A DNA stretch of 64,000 nt from Phoenicibacter sp963592435 (GCA_963592435.1 CAVAWT010000003.1:1-64000); one strand, 5' to 3'. Shown: positions 17,282 to 28,055, counted from the stretch's first letter. Made by a program: numbers and translations. Notes: generated by a model from the sequence alone, not told the origin.

Positions 17282-20200
17282 ATGGCGTTTGTTCACCTTC
17301 ATAACCACACTGAATATTCCCTAGCTGACGGAATAACGCATGTCTATGACATGGTAAAACGTGCCACTGACCTTGACATGCCAGCAATAGCCATCACAGA
17401 TCATGGTGTCATGGGTGGTTGCATTGAGCTTTGCGATGCATGTGCTAAAGTCAAGTCTCAAACTGGCAAAGAGGTCAAACCAATTTATGGTTGCGAAGTT
17501 TATATGGTCGCTGAAGATGAAGTCAAACGCTCAAAATCTCAAAAAAGATATCACTTGATTTTGCTCAGTAAAACAACGAAAGGCTATCACAACCTTTTAA
17601 AATTGGTGAGCGAATCCCACGTTGACAATTTTTATTCAAAACCACTTGTCACACAACCCATGTTAGAGAAATATGCAGAAGGCTTAATTTGTTCTTCCGC
17701 TTGCATGGCTGGCATCATTCCAAAATTGCTGGACGCAAACGATTTTGACGCGGCTTGCATGTGGGCAAAAAAACTTAGTAGCTATTTTGAGCCTGGCGAT
17801 TTCTACATCGAGCTTCAAGATGCTGGTTACACAACACAAAACAACAGAACTCAGAAATGGCTTAACGAACAACTTGTGCAGGTGGCAAACACTTGCGGTT
17901 TCAAAACAATCGCCACAAACGATTTCCATTTTCTCTTAAAAGAAGATGCAAGAGCGCAAGACATAATGCGTTGCATAGGACAAAATAGGCAAGTTTCTGA
18001 CACAAATCGAATGATTTATTCACATGAATCCTACATGAAAACAGAAGAGGAAATGCGAGCTGCTCTTACAGGATTTGAAGAGGCTTGCGACAACACAGTC
18101 GAAGTTGCAGAAAAATGCAACGTCGAAATTGCTCGAGACTCAATTTTACCGATTTTTCCTGTTCCAGATGGATTTGACACCGAGAGTTATTTTCGCCACC
18201 AAATTGAAACTGGGCTGGTAAGAAGATATGGCGAAGACATTCCGAAAGAAGTACAAGAAAGATATGAATATGAGGCTGGAATCATCATCCAGCAAGGTTT
18301 TCCTGCCTATTTTTTGATCGTTCAAGAATACATCTCTTGGGCACGCGAACACGGCATTGTTGTGGGACCAGGACGTGGCAGCGCTGCAGGGTCACTTGTT
18401 TCTTACGCAATGGGAATAACAGATTTGGATCCTTTGAAAAACGGACTTTTGTTTGAGCGTTTTTTAAGTCCTGAGCGTGTGGAAATGCCTGATATCGACG
18501 TCGACTTTGACGATGAGCGACGCGGAGAAGTCATCGAACACATAAAAGAAATCTACGGCGAAGATCACGTTTCAGGTGTCATAACATACGGCCGAATCGC
18601 TGCAAAAAATGCAGTACGCGACGCAGCACGCGTTTTGGGGTATTCTTATCAAACTGGAGACACAATCGCAAAGCTGATTGGTAACGAAATCGGAATAACT
18701 CTCGACGCTGCTCTTGCACAAAACTCTGATTTGCGTGAGCTCTATGAAACTGACGCCTCAGCAAAAGAAGTCATCGATGCGGCAAAATCGATTGAAGGAA
18801 TTATCCGAAATGAGGGTGTGCACGCTTGTGCCACGATCATCTGTCGAGACCCAATGAGCGACCATGTGCCGATGAAGCGCGACACAAAAGAGGGCGGAAT
18901 CATAACGCAATATGATGGTCATTACACTCCTGAGCTTGGACTTTTGAAGATGGACTTTCTTGGTCTTCGAACGCTTGGGGTTTTGTCGCGAGCATGCAAA
19001 AACGTGAGGGAGCGCTTTGGCGTTTCAATCAACCCTGAAGAAATTCCGATCGACGATGAAAGTGCTTTTGAATTCATAAGAACTTCAAACATGGATGGGC
19101 TTTTTCAAGTTGAAAGTGCGCTCTATGTTCAGCTTTTTCACCGTCTGCCACCAACAAAATTTTCTGACATCGTTGCATCAATTGCTCTCAACCGCCCAGG
19201 TCCGCTAGAGTCTGGCATGGTTGATGACTATGTCAAAGTTGCAAGTGGCAAAGTTCCTGCACATTATTATGATGACCGTCTTCGACCGATTTTGGAAGAA
19301 ACATACGGAACGATGGTCTATCAAGAACAGATCATGCAGATTTCAATGGCAATGAGTGGATTTTCTGCTGGAAAGGCTGACAAGCTTCGAAAAGCAATGG
19401 GGAAAAAGAAGCTTGACGTTATGAAAGAATTGCAGGAAGACTGGAACAACGGTGCTGTCGACAACGGGTTTTCTCTCGATGTTGCAAAGCAAATCTGGGA
19501 AGACGCTGAAAAGTTTGCTAAATATGCGTTTAATAAATCACATTCTGCTGCATATGCAGTTCTTGTCATGAGAACAGCCTACCTGAAAGCCCATTATCCA
19601 TACGAATTCATGGCAGCTGTGCTTTCTTCATATATGGGAAAAACTGACAAATTGATTAAATATATCGCTTCCTGCAACCACAACAACATTCCAATTCTCC
19701 CTCCTGATGTCAATTCGTCAAACGTCGAGTTCACTCCCGTCGAAGGGGGAATTCGATTTGGTCTCATGGGCGTAAAAGGTGTTGGCGAGGCAGTCGCGAA
19801 CGCCATCATCGTAGAGAGAAAACAGAACGGTCCCTATACCTCCCTTCACGACTTATTGCGGAGAATTGATGCAAATCTGTGGAACAAAAAGCCAATAGAG
19901 GCTCTCATCAAAGGTGGTGCGTTCGATTCGACTGGCTACACGAGAAAACAAATGAACGACCTCATCTATAACACGACGATCCTCGATGATGAAACAAAAA
20001 GACAGAAGAACAAAGCAGCTGGTCAAACCTCAATTTTTGAGACTGCAGTTCTGGAAGAAGAAGACTCTTTGGAAATTCCTGCACCAGACGGAATTGAATG
20101 GGAGCGATCAGTTAAAAATGCTTTTGAAAAAGAATTCATGGGGATGTTCGTCTCTGATCACCCGTTGGCGCACCATGAGGATGAGATTGCAGAGATAACG

Positions 20201-20758
20201 CCTCACACAATGGCTTCATTGGCGGAGAGAGAAACTGGCATCAAACAAGGAACATTCGTCGGGATGATTTCCGATTTGAACTTGAGAAGCTATGTCCAGA
20301 AAAAAACTGGCAAAGAAGCAAAGATGGCAAACTTCACTTTGGAGGACACTTCTGGAAGTTGTCCAGTTGTAATGTTTCAAATCGACGATTGTAAAGACTT
20401 TTTAGAAAATGATGCAATCGTTAAGATCAACGGACGTTTCGACAAGAGCGACCGCGGCGATCAAATTTTAGTTAACTCTATGGAATTGATTTCATTCGAT
20501 GGTGAAAATGGAGAATCTCACAAAAAACAAGAAGAACCACAGATAAAACTTGTTTTGTCGCAAGACGAATTTTCGAAGACGACTTGCGATTCACTCATTA
20601 GGATCGTTAAAAATTTCCAAGGAATAAACAGAATAAAAATTCTTCTTAACACAAACTCGGGTAAGAAGCTGGAAACCTACCTTCCAGTTTTGATCGATGC
20701 TGAAAATTTGTCATTAAAGCAACAGCTCAACGAGCTTTTCGGTCGTGAAGTGGCATAA
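17282..20758 (+). CDS. dnaE: DNA polymerase III alpha subunit
   Basis: A 1158-residue replicative polymerase. The N-terminal PHP domain (HLHNHTEYSLADG, AITDHGVMGG) is followed by the C-family polymerase core: GPGRGSAAGSLVSYAMGITD, the catalytic Asp pair in MPDIDVDFDDERR and VYQEQIMQISMAMSGFSAGKAD. A helix-hairpin-helix region and an OB-fold (about 990-1075) close the protein. Length and order match DnaE1. It lies 14 nt after yggT and 3 nt before truA. Confidence 0.97.
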   Translation: MAFVHLHNHTEYSLADGITHVYDMVKRATDLDMPAIAITDHGVMGGCIELCDACAKVKSQTGKEVKPIYGCEVYMVAEDEVKRSKSQKRYHLILLSKTTKGYHNLLKLVSESHVDNFYSKPLVTQPMLEKYAEGLICSSACMAGIIPKLLDANDFDAACMWAKKLSSYFEPGDFYIELQDAGYTTQNNRTQKWLNEQLVQVANTCGFKTIATNDFHFLLKEDARAQDIMRCIGQNRQVSDTNRMIYSHESYMKTEEEMRAALTGFEEACDNTVEVAEKCNVEIARDSILPIFPVPDGFDTESYFRHQIETGLVRRYGEDIPKEVQERYEYEAGIIIQQGFPAYFLIVQEYISWAREHGIVVGPGRGSAAGSLVSYAMGITDLDPLKNGLLFERFLSPERVEMPDIDVDFDDERRGEVIEHIKEIYGEDHVSGVITYGRIAAKNAVRDAARVLGYSYQTGDTIAKLIGNEIGITLDAALAQNSDLRELYETDASAKEVIDAAKSIEGIIRNEGVHACATIICRDPMSDHVPMKRDTKEGGIITQYDGHYTPELGLLKMDFLGLRTLGVLSRACKNVRERFGVSINPEEIPIDDESAFEFIRTSNMDGLFQVESALYVQLFHRLPPTKFSDIVASIALNRPGPLESGMVDDYVKVASGKVPAHYYDDRLRPILEETYGTMVYQEQIMQISMAMSGFSAGKADKLRKAMGKKKLDVMKELQEDWNNGAVDNGFSLDVAKQIWEDAEKFAKYAFNKSHSAAYAVLVMRTAYLKAHYPYEFMAAVLSSYMGKTDKLIKYIASCNHNNIPILPPDVNSSNVEFTPVEGGIRFGLMGVKGVGEAVANAIIVERKQNGPYTSLHDLLRRIDANLWNKKPIEALIKGGAFDSTGYTRKQMNDLIYNTTILDDETKRQKNKAAGQTSIFETAVLEEEDSLEIPAPDGIEWERSVKNAFEKEFMGMFVSDHPLAHHEDEIAEITPHTMASLAERETGIKQGTFVGMISDLNLRSYVQKKTGKEAKMANFTLEDTSGSCPVVMFQIDDCKDFLENDAIVKINGRFDKSDRGDQILVNSMELISFDGENGESHKKQEEPQIKLVLSQDEFSKTTCDSLIRIVKNFQGINRIKILLNTNSGKKLETYLPVLIDAENLSLKQQLNELFGREVA

Positions 20759-20761
20759 AAA

Positions 20762-21514
20762 TTGCATAATTATGCATTAAAAATTGCATACAATGGCTCT
20801 CCTTTCTGTGGATTTGCAAGACAGCCTGAACAATTAACTGTGCAAGGAAACTTAGAGGACGCACTAAAGATTGCTCTTCGCCAAGACGTCCAAACAGTTT
20901 GTGCAGGCAGAACCGACACAGGAGTTCACGCGAGAGGTCAAGTTGTCAATTTTTTCTCACAAGAAAAGATTAAAATGGATGGCTCTTTTTTAAGATCAAT
21001 TAACGCACTCACACATGACGAAATTTCCATTTTGGATGTGCGTGAAGTTTCTGCTGAATTTTCGGCAAGGTTCTCAGCAAAAAAAAGAGAATATAGATAT
21101 TTCATTTCCAATTCAAAAACCGAAAGCATTTTTTGCAAAAATTTTTCTTGGCACGTTTCAAAACCCCTAAATGTTGAAGCCATGGAAAAGGCTAGCAAAT
21201 TCTTAATAGGGGAACACGACTTCAAAAGTTTTTGTCTTGCATGCTCAGCGGAAAATAAAACAACGATGCGCAATGTCGAATCCATCACTTTTGAAAGCAT
21301 AAAGAATTTTGATGAAGAACTCATTCAAATTAAGATAACAGGAAATGCTTTTCTTCATTCTATGGTTCGGACCATCGTCGGCACTCTCGTTGAAGTCGGA
21401 AAGGGCAAAAGAAAAGCCGAATGGATGCATGATGTCTTAGTAGCAAAAAGACGCTCCGTAGCTGGAGAAAACGCCCCAGCAAAAGGGCTCATTTTTTGGG
21501 AAGTTTATTATTAA
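20762..21514 (+). CDS. truA: tRNA pseudouridine(38-40) synthase
   Basis: A 250-residue TruA. The start YALKIAYNGSPFCGFARQPEQLTVQGNLE and the catalytic Asp in AGRTDTGVHARGQVVNF are clear. FSARFSAKKREYRY and AFLHSMVRTIVGTLVEVGKGK complete the pattern. It isomerises uridines in the anticodon arm. The only in-frame start is TTG at 20762, three bases after the dnaE stop with only a weak GAAGTGG upstream, so coupling to dnaE translation is likely. Confidence 0.95.
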   Translation: MHNYALKIAYNGSPFCGFARQPEQLTVQGNLEDALKIALRQDVQTVCAGRTDTGVHARGQVVNFFSQEKIKMDGSFLRSINALTHDEISILDVREVSAEFSARFSAKKREYRYFISNSKTESIFCKNFSWHVSKPLNVEAMEKASKFLIGEHDFKSFCLACSAENKTTMRNVESITFESIKNFDEELIQIKITGNAFLHSMVRTIVGTLVEVGKGKRKAEWMHDVLVAKRRSVAGENAPAKGLIFWEVYY

Positions 21515-21601
21515 TTGTAAAAAATGAATTAAAAATTAAAAAAAACCTTGTCTGTGAGGTATAATTCACGCCTAGCATTTATAGATTTTTAGGGAGAAAA
21601 C

Positions 21602-22996
21602 ATGACTGACATAAGAGATAAAGATTTAAGCGCACGATCGAACTGGTCAAGCAAGGCGGCTTTCGTTTTAGCTGCAGCGGCATCAGCGGTCGGACTTGGA
21701 AACATCTGGAGATTTCCTTACTTAGCAGCGAAATATGGTGGTGGCACGTTTCTTCTCGTCTATGTCGTTTTGCTCCTCACTTTTGGCGTTTCTCTCCTCC
21801 TTTTGGAGACGGCACTGGGAAGAAAAACTGGCCTTTCAGCAATAGCGGCATTTAAGTCCTATGGCAAAAAATATGCTTTTATTGGAATTTTGGCTTCGGC
21901 AGTTCCATTCATCATCACTTGTTACTATTGTATCATCGGCGGATGGGTGACAAAATATGCGGCAACCTACATCCTAGGGGGCGGGTCTGCCGTCGCTGCA
22001 GATGCAGCAAACGCGTTCACATCCTTTATCACTTCGCCAGTTGAATCTTTTGCGTGGGCTTTCATGTTCGTCGGCGCAACAGTGCTCATCGTTGCTCTCG
22101 GTGTTGAAAATGGCATCGAAAAGGCGAACCTTGTCATGATGCCACTTCTCATCGTCATCGCTGTTGGCATCGCAATTTTCACTCTTACTCAGCCCGGAGC
22201 TGCAGCTGGGGCGACATATTACCTCGTTCCTGATTTTTCAAAATTATCACCAGAACTCTTGGTCGCGGCATTGGGTCAGATGTTCTATTCAATGAGTCTG
22301 GCAATGGGGATCATGATCACCTATGGATCCTACACCAAGAAAGATTCCTCTTTAACATCTTCAGCCGTTCAAGTCGGAGGATTCGATTTTGCAATTGCCT
22401 TCTTCGCAGGGCTCATGATCATTCCAGCAGCCTTTGTTGGTCTTGGCGGAGGCGATGCGATCGCTGCCAAAGCTGGTCCTTCCCTCATGTTCATAACACT
22501 TCCAGAAGTGTTTTCAAAGATGGGAAACTTCGGCGGAATAATTGGAGCTCTTTTCTTCGTTCTCGTTCTTTTTGCTGCTCTGACAAGTGCAATTTCGCTA
22601 ACCGAAACACTCGTCTCGATCCTCTGCGATGCAACGAAATGCTCAAGAAGAAAAGCAATCGTCATCGTCATCATCTATTTCGCAATCACTGTTACACTTG
22701 TCAATTTGGGCTATAACAAACTTGACTTCATTCAGCCTCTTGGAGAAGGATCAACGTTGCTTGACTTCTTTGACTTCCTGAGCAACACAGTCATGATGCC
22801 AATCGTCGCAATTTTGACTTGCATTTTCGTTGGCTGGATCATCAAACCAAAGGAGATAATCGACGAAGTGAAACTTTCCTCAAAGTTTGTTTTGGCAAAG
22901 CCTTGGACGATCATGATCAAATTCATCGCTCCAATTTTGGTAGCTGTCATTCTTGTTTCCTACACTGCTGCTCAATTTGGGTTGATAACGATTTAA
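21602..22996 (+). CDS. Sodium-dependent transporter, NSS/SLC6 family
   Basis: A 464-residue membrane protein with about eleven helices, as in bacterial NSS members such as MhsT and LeuT. The unwound first helix motif AAASAVGLGNIWRFPYLAAKYGGG, which binds Na+ and the amino acid, is intact. The family takes up amino acids with sodium; the substrate here is not predictable. An AGGGAG site precedes the ATG, and a TATAAT at 21560-21565 may be its -10 box. A strong terminator follows. Confidence 0.92.
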   Translation: MTDIRDKDLSARSNWSSKAAFVLAAAASAVGLGNIWRFPYLAAKYGGGTFLLVYVVLLLTFGVSLLLLETALGRKTGLSAIAAFKSYGKKYAFIGILASAVPFIITCYYCIIGGWVTKYAATYILGGGSAVAADAANAFTSFITSPVESFAWAFMFVGATVLIVALGVENGIEKANLVMMPLLIVIAVGIAIFTLTQPGAAAGATYYLVPDFSKLSPELLVAALGQMFYSMSLAMGIMITYGSYTKKDSSLTSSAVQVGGFDFAIAFFAGLMIIPAAFVGLGGGDAIAAKAGPSLMFITLPEVFSKMGNFGGIIGALFFVLVLFAALTSAISLTETLVSILCDATKCSRRKAIVIVIIYFAITVTLVNLGYNKLDFIQPLGEGSTLLDFFDFLSNTVMMPIVAILTCIFVGWIIKPKEIIDEVKLSSKFVLAKPWTIMIKFIAPILVAVILVSYTAAQFGLITI

Positions 22997-23030
22997 AAGT
23001 GGCGAATAACAACGCCTACAAAAGAAATTC

Positions 23031-23061
23031 AAGAGGAGTGCCTTTTGCGCTCCTCTTTTTT
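23031..23061 (+). terminator. Rho-independent terminator after the NSS transporter gene
   Basis: GAGGAGTGC pairs with GCGCTCCTC (one T-G wobble) around CTTTT or similar and is followed by six Ts. Confidence 0.92.
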
Positions 23062-23138
23062 GTTTTCATAAATTAAAATAAGTTTTAAAGGAAATAACTT
23101 TTTAGTTTTAACGCATAACACCCCAGAAAGGTCAAAAC

Positions 23139-24203
23139 ATGTCTTTATCTATCGGAATTGTTGGATTGCCAAACGTCGGAAAATCGACACTCTTTACCGC
23201 TCTAACAAACAAAGGTGGTCTCGCTGCGAATTATCCTTTCGCAACGATTGAACCAAATGTGGGGATGGTGCCAGTCCCCGACAAGCGTCTTGAAGCACTT
23301 GCAGAAATCGACAATCCAGCTCAGATTGTCCCAGCGATGGTCGAATTTGTCGACATCGCAGGCCTTGTTGCTGGGGCTTCACAAGGAGAAGGTTTGGGAA
23401 ACCAGTTTCTCGCCAACATCCGAGAGTGCGACGCAATTTGTGAGATTGTGCGTTTTTTTACTGACGAAAATGTCATCCATGTGTCAGGCAAAGTGGACGC
23501 AGAATCTGACGTTGAAACAATCAAAACTGAATTGATCCTCGCTGACATAGCCACTCTTGAAAAGGCACTGCCACGAATCGAAAAAGAGGCGAAGAGAGAC
23601 AAGACTAAACAAAATAAGTTAAACGCGATGAAAAAATCTTTTGAAGCACTCAATGCTGGTCACAGAGTGAGAACACTTGATTTGAGCGAAGAAGAAATTG
23701 AGGAGCTCTATGATCTTCATCTTTTGACGATGAAGCCTTTTTTGTATGTTGCAAACGTTGATGAAGATCAGCTGTGCGTCGACATAACAGAAATTGATGG
23801 ACTAAAACCAGTCAAAATATCAGCTAAAGTTGAAAGTGAACTCATCGACTTGCCAGCCGACGAGAGGCAAGAATACCTCGACACGCTTGGTATCGAAGAG
23901 AGCGGACTTGAGCGTCTCGTTAAAGAAACCTACCACTTACTCGGACTTCAATCATTTTTCACAAGTGGCGAGAAAGAGTCGCGCGCTTGGACTATTCACA
24001 TCGGCGACACTGCCCCAAAAGCAGCTGGAGTTATTCACTCGGATTTCGAGCGTGGATTTATCAAAGCTGAAACTGCCTCTTTTGAAGATTACGTTGAATA
24101 TCGAGGTGAAGCAGGTTGCAGAGAGAAAGGTAAGCTTCGTCAAGAGGGCAAAGATTATGTCGTGCAAGACGGTGACGTCATGAATTTCAAGTTCAATGTT
24201 TAA
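23139..24203 (+). CDS. ychF: Ribosome-associated P-loop ATPase YchF
   Basis: A 354-residue Obg-family protein. The P-loop GLPNVGKSTLF, the FVDIAGLV switch II and the C-terminal TGS domain (AWTIHIGDTAPKAAGVIHSDFERGFIKAE) are all present. The G4 motif reads NVDE where GTPases have NKxD, which is the known reason YchF prefers ATP. The role is at the ribosome and in stress response. An AGAAAGG site precedes the ATG. Confidence 0.96.
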   Translation: MSLSIGIVGLPNVGKSTLFTALTNKGGLAANYPFATIEPNVGMVPVPDKRLEALAEIDNPAQIVPAMVEFVDIAGLVAGASQGEGLGNQFLANIRECDAICEIVRFFTDENVIHVSGKVDAESDVETIKTELILADIATLEKALPRIEKEAKRDKTKQNKLNAMKKSFEALNAGHRVRTLDLSEEEIEELYDLHLLTMKPFLYVANVDEDQLCVDITEIDGLKPVKISAKVESELIDLPADERQEYLDTLGIEESGLERLVKETYHLLGLQSFFTSGEKESRAWTIHIGDTAPKAAGVIHSDFERGFIKAETASFEDYVEYRGEAGCREKGKLRQEGKDYVVQDGDVMNFKFNV

Positions 24204-24297
24204 TAAACGCGTGCCCTTGTGATAAAATTTAGCAGGTAAATTGATTATTTTATAAGCAATTTTTTGTAACACACGATTTGAGAGGTTAGGTAAACAA

Positions 24298-25092
24298 ATG
24301 TCAGGACATTCAAAGTGGGCGACAACGAAACACAGGAAAGCTGCACAAGACTCGAAGCGTAGTGCGCTTTTTTCTAAACTTTGCAGAAACATAACAGTTG
24401 CTGCAAAAGAAGGCGGTGACCCGAATCCAGAAAACAATGCATCTTTGGCAGCGGCCATCGACAAAGCGAAGGGCTATTCTCTTCCTAAAGACAAAATCAA
24501 GACAGCGATCGACAAGGCGTTTGGCTCAGGCAAGGACGCAGCTTCCTACAAAACTGTCGTCTATGAAGGCTATGGTCCAGCAGGCGTTGCAGTTTATTGT
24601 GAAGCTTTGACAGACAACTTGAATAGAACTGCAGCAGACGTCAGAAGCACTTTTTCTCATGCAGGTGGCAACCTTGGAACAAGTGGAAGCGTTGCTTTCC
24701 AATTTGAAAGCAAGGGCCAAATTCTCGTCACAAAACAAATTGAAGGTGGCAAAAAGGAAGGCATGCTTCCAAACGGGGCAGCAGGCGACGAAGATGAATT
24801 CATGCTTGCAGTCGCAGACGCTGGTGGCGAGGATTATGAAGATGCCGATGAAGAGTGGATAGTGTATACTGCAGCAGGCGATTTGAACGCTGTTAAAACT
24901 GCTCTTGCAGGTCAGGGAATCGAAATTAAGGGTGCAGAACTCACAATGATCCCGACCAATCCACAAGAAGTTTCTGTCTCAGACGCAAAGAAGGTTATGC
25001 GCCTCATCGACAAGCTTGAAGAGCTCGAGGACTTGCAGAACGTCTATCACACGGCAAACATAACAGATGAAATTGCAGAACAACTCGATTAA
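24298..25092 (+). CDS. YebC/PmpR family protein
   Basis: A 264-residue member of the YebC/TACO1 family. The N-terminus SGHSKWATTKHRKAAQDSKRS is the family signature, followed by the GGDPNPENN, YEGYGPAGVA and NRTAADVRSTFSHAGGNLG stretches. These proteins are described as transcriptional regulators and, more recently, as translation factors for difficult peptide motifs. A GAGAGG site lies upstream. Its last four bases overlap the convergent aminotransferase gene. Confidence 0.93.
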   Translation: MSGHSKWATTKHRKAAQDSKRSALFSKLCRNITVAAKEGGDPNPENNASLAAAIDKAKGYSLPKDKIKTAIDKAFGSGKDAASYKTVVYEGYGPAGVAVYCEALTDNLNRTAADVRSTFSHAGGNLGTSGSVAFQFESKGQILVTKQIEGGKKEGMLPNGAAGDEDEFMLAVADAGGEDYEDADEEWIVYTAAGDLNAVKTALAGQGIEIKGAELTMIPTNPQEVSVSDAKKVMRLIDKLEELEDLQNVYHTANITDEIAEQLD

Positions 25093-26327
25093 GAGTTGTT
25101 CTCTTCAATTTCTTTTGCAGCAATTCTTGCTGCTAGAGCCAAAACACGCGTCGCGTCTCTCACTTCTTCAACACTAGGAAGTGAAGGCGCGATTCTTATG
25201 TTTTTATCCTTCGGATCTCGTAAATGGGGATAGGTCGCTCCCGCTTTCGTGAACTTAACACCAAGGACTTCTGCTATCTGAACCACCCTTTTTGCAGTTC
25301 CTTCCATGCAGTTAAAACTGATGAAATAGCCACCGTTTGGCTTGCTCCACGAACACCAATTAGCACATGCTAACTCCTCGCTCAAAACTTCTTGCACAGC
25401 TTCAAATTTTGGTCGCATTATTTCAGCATGTTTTTCCATGTGCTCCAACACGCCTTGTTTATCTTTCAAAAACTTGACATGTTTCATCTGGTTTATTTTG
25501 TCTGAACCGATCATCTGTGCGTTCAAATGTGCCAACTCATCGTTTAAGTTAGCTTCACTTGAGGCAAATGCAGCAACTGCTGCGCCTGGAAAGGTGACTT
25601 TTGAAAGAGAGGCAAATTTGAAATAACGATCTTCATTTCTGGCATCCATGCAAGCCTTGCCAATGTCTAAAACGTGCTCCTTTTTTGAATCGTCGTCAGT
25701 CAAATGGTGAACGCAATAGGCATTATCCCAAAAAATCCTGAAATCGCTCGCCTTTGTGCTCATGGAAGCCAACCTTTTCACAACTTCGTCAGAATAGGTG
25801 ACACCTGTCGGGTTTGAGTATTGAGGAACGCACCAAATCCCTTTAATTGCCTCATCATTTGCTACTGCATCCTCAACAAAGTCTAAGTCTGGACCGTCCT
25901 CAGTCATTTCAACGTTGATCATTTCGATCCCGAAGTTTTCGCAAATCGAAAAGTGTCTGTCATATCCAGGAACTGGGCACAAAAATTTCACTTTTCCCAA
26001 AGCATTCCAAGGTTCACTTCCACAAACTCCGAATTGCATAGCTCGCTGCACTGTGTCATACATAAGTGTTAAACTCGAACTCCCGATCGCAAGCACGCAT
26101 GCAGGATCCTCCTCCATGAGCTCACCCATGAGCTCGCGCGCTTCGATCGTCCCTTTTAAAACACCATAGTTTCTTATATCGACACCATCCTTGCCAATAA
26201 AATCAACTGACATCGTCATCAAGTCGCCAGAAAGCTCAAGCTGCTCATTGCTCGGCTTTCCTCGAGTCATGTCAATGTTTAAGTTCATAGCCTTAAGTTC
26301 AAGATATTGCTTTTCTAACTGTTCCAC
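25089..26327 (-). CDS. Aspartate aminotransferase, Ic-type (PF12897)
   Basis: A 412-residue fold-type I PLP enzyme. The start LKAMNLNIDMTRGKPSNEQLELS is characteristic of the actinobacterial aspartate aminotransferase group. The PLP lysine is in ASLSKVTFPGAAVA, and NPTGVTYSD plus FWDNAYCVHHL form the cofactor pocket. It would interconvert aspartate/oxaloacetate with glutamate/2-oxoglutarate. The gene carries the palindrome ATTAGC-ACAT-GCTAAC at 25360-25375. Family is sure, substrate fairly sure. Confidence 0.88.
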   Translation of the reverse strand: MEQLEKQYLELKAMNLNIDMTRGKPSNEQLELSGDLMTMSVDFIGKDGVDIRNYGVLKGTIEARELMGELMEEDPACVLAIGSSSLTLMYDTVQRAMQFGVCGSEPWNALGKVKFLCPVPGYDRHFSICENFGIEMINVEMTEDGPDLDFVEDAVANDEAIKGIWCVPQYSNPTGVTYSDEVVKRLASMSTKASDFRIFWDNAYCVHHLTDDDSKKEHVLDIGKACMDARNEDRYFKFASLSKVTFPGAAVAAFASSEANLNDELAHLNAQMIGSDKINQMKHVKFLKDKQGVLEHMEKHAEIMRPKFEAVQEVLSEELACANWCSWSKPNGGYFISFNCMEGTAKRVVQIAEVLGVKFTKAGATYPHLRDPKDKNIRIAPSLPSVEEVRDATRVLALAARIAAKEIEENNS

Positions 26328-26480
26328 GCAAATGTCTCCTTACGCATTTTTTAAAATTATTTAATAACTTGTAACATAATAACGCTGTTTTGCTGGTAGA
26401 ATTGTAAAAAGCTGTTAAATTTGAAAGTTAGCACGTCAAGAATTAATTAAACGTGTTTAAAAAATAACTAGGGAGTTCGC

Positions 26481-28055
26481 TTGTTTACAAATGATTTTTG
26501 GGTATTGCTGGCAATTTTAGCCTACTTCATCGTCGTCTTGACGATTGGGTTTGTTTATGCCAAAAGATCAAATTCGTCGACAGATGAATATTTCCTAGGA
26601 GGCAGAAAGGTTGGTCCATGGCTGACAGCACTCTCTGCTGAAGCATCCGACATGAGTGGCTATCTCCTGATGGGAATCCCTGGCCTTGCCTATTTCACAG
26701 GCGCCGCCGACGCTGGATGGACTGTCATAGGACTTGCCATCGGCACATGGGCAAACTGGCACTTCACAGCAAAGAGATTGAGAAAATATAGCGAAAAGGC
26801 AAGTGACGCAATAACATTACCAGATTTCTATTCAAGAAGACTGCACGACGACAAAAACGTCATCTCAACTATTGCAGCACTCATTATCTTGCTGTTTTTC
26901 TGCGTCTATGTTGGAAGTTGCTTTGTTACATGCGGAAAACTCTTCCACACGCTCTTCGGTCTTGATTACATGACTATGATGATCTTGGGCGCGCTTATTG
27001 TTTTCCTGTATACTCTTGTTGGAGGCTATTTGAGCGTTGTCGTCACTGACTTTGTTCAAGGTTGCCTCATGTTTTTTGCTTTGGCAGTTGTCATGGTGGG
27101 ATCTATCACTCTTGCTTCAGGTTTTGAGAACATGATCACCTTCCTAAATAATATTCCTGGATATTTCTCACTATTGACAACTGCTTCGCCGTCACTTGGT
27201 GCTGACGGCAACCAGATCGTTCAAAATGGCACTCCAATTTTTGAAGATCCAAAAAGCATGGGGCTTTTGACAATTGTTTCCTATCTGGCATGGGGGCTTG
27301 GTTATTTCGGAATGCCGCACGTTCTTGTCAGATTCATGGGCATTCGCAACGCTGAAGAACTTCGGAAATCGAAATACATCGCAGTCATCTGGGTTTGCAT
27401 CTCGATGTTTTGCGCTGTCGCAATCGGAATCATTGGTCGCGTTGTTGTTCCTACCGAGCTCTTAACAAACAGTGCTGCAGAAAACATCTTCATTGTTTTG
27501 TCTCGAATGCTCTTGCCTGGATTTTTGTGTGGTGTCGTTGTGTCAGGAATTTTGGCTGCTTCAATGAGCTCTGCTTCAGGTTATCTCTTAATCGCAGGTT
27601 CTTCTGTTGCAGAAGACCTCTTCCGAGGAGTCATAAAAAAAGACGCAACAGACAACCAAGTTATGATTGTTTCACGCATCGTCTTAATTTGCGTATTTCT
27701 GCTCGGAATTGTCATAGCAAGCGACGCGAACTCTGTCATATTCAAAGTTGTTTCATTTGCATGGGCAGGGCTCGGTGCCTCCTTTGGGCCTCTCACTCTA
27801 TGTTGCCTCTATTGGCGTCGCCTTAACAAACAAGGTGCGATTGCTGGCATGTTAGCTGGTGGAATTTCCGTCATCGCTTGGAAATACCTCCTCTCGCCTT
27901 TGGGTGGCTTTTTTGGAATCTATGAGCTTTTGCCATGCTTCATCATAAGCCTCGCTGTTATGATGGTTGTTTCATTGCTGACTCCTGAACCAGACAAGTC
28001 AGTCTATGATGAATTCGATCATTATATGGACGAAGACCGTTCCTGTTTACTTTAA
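26481..28055 (+). CDS. putP: Sodium/proline symporter PutP
   Basis: A 524-residue SSS-family transporter with about 13 helices. SSTDEYFLGGRKVGPWLTALSAEASDMSGYLLMGIPG matches PutP closely, including the Na+ and proline contact residues of helix 2. SSASGYLLIAGS is the later Na+ site. It takes up proline with sodium for osmoprotection or as a nutrient. Translation starts at TTG 26481, after AGGGAG. Its end overlaps the convergent surface-protein gene by four bases. Confidence 0.9.
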   Translation: MFTNDFWVLLAILAYFIVVLTIGFVYAKRSNSSTDEYFLGGRKVGPWLTALSAEASDMSGYLLMGIPGLAYFTGAADAGWTVIGLAIGTWANWHFTAKRLRKYSEKASDAITLPDFYSRRLHDDKNVISTIAALIILLFFCVYVGSCFVTCGKLFHTLFGLDYMTMMILGALIVFLYTLVGGYLSVVVTDFVQGCLMFFALAVVMVGSITLASGFENMITFLNNIPGYFSLLTTASPSLGADGNQIVQNGTPIFEDPKSMGLLTIVSYLAWGLGYFGMPHVLVRFMGIRNAEELRKSKYIAVIWVCISMFCAVAIGIIGRVVVPTELLTNSAAENIFIVLSRMLLPGFLCGVVVSGILAASMSSASGYLLIAGSSVAEDLFRGVIKKDATDNQVMIVSRIVLICVFLLGIVIASDANSVIFKVVSFAWAGLGASFGPLTLCCLYWRRLNKQGAIAGMLAGGISVIAWKYLLSPLGGFFGIYELLPCFIISLAVMMVVSLLTPEPDKSVYDEFDHYMDEDRSCLL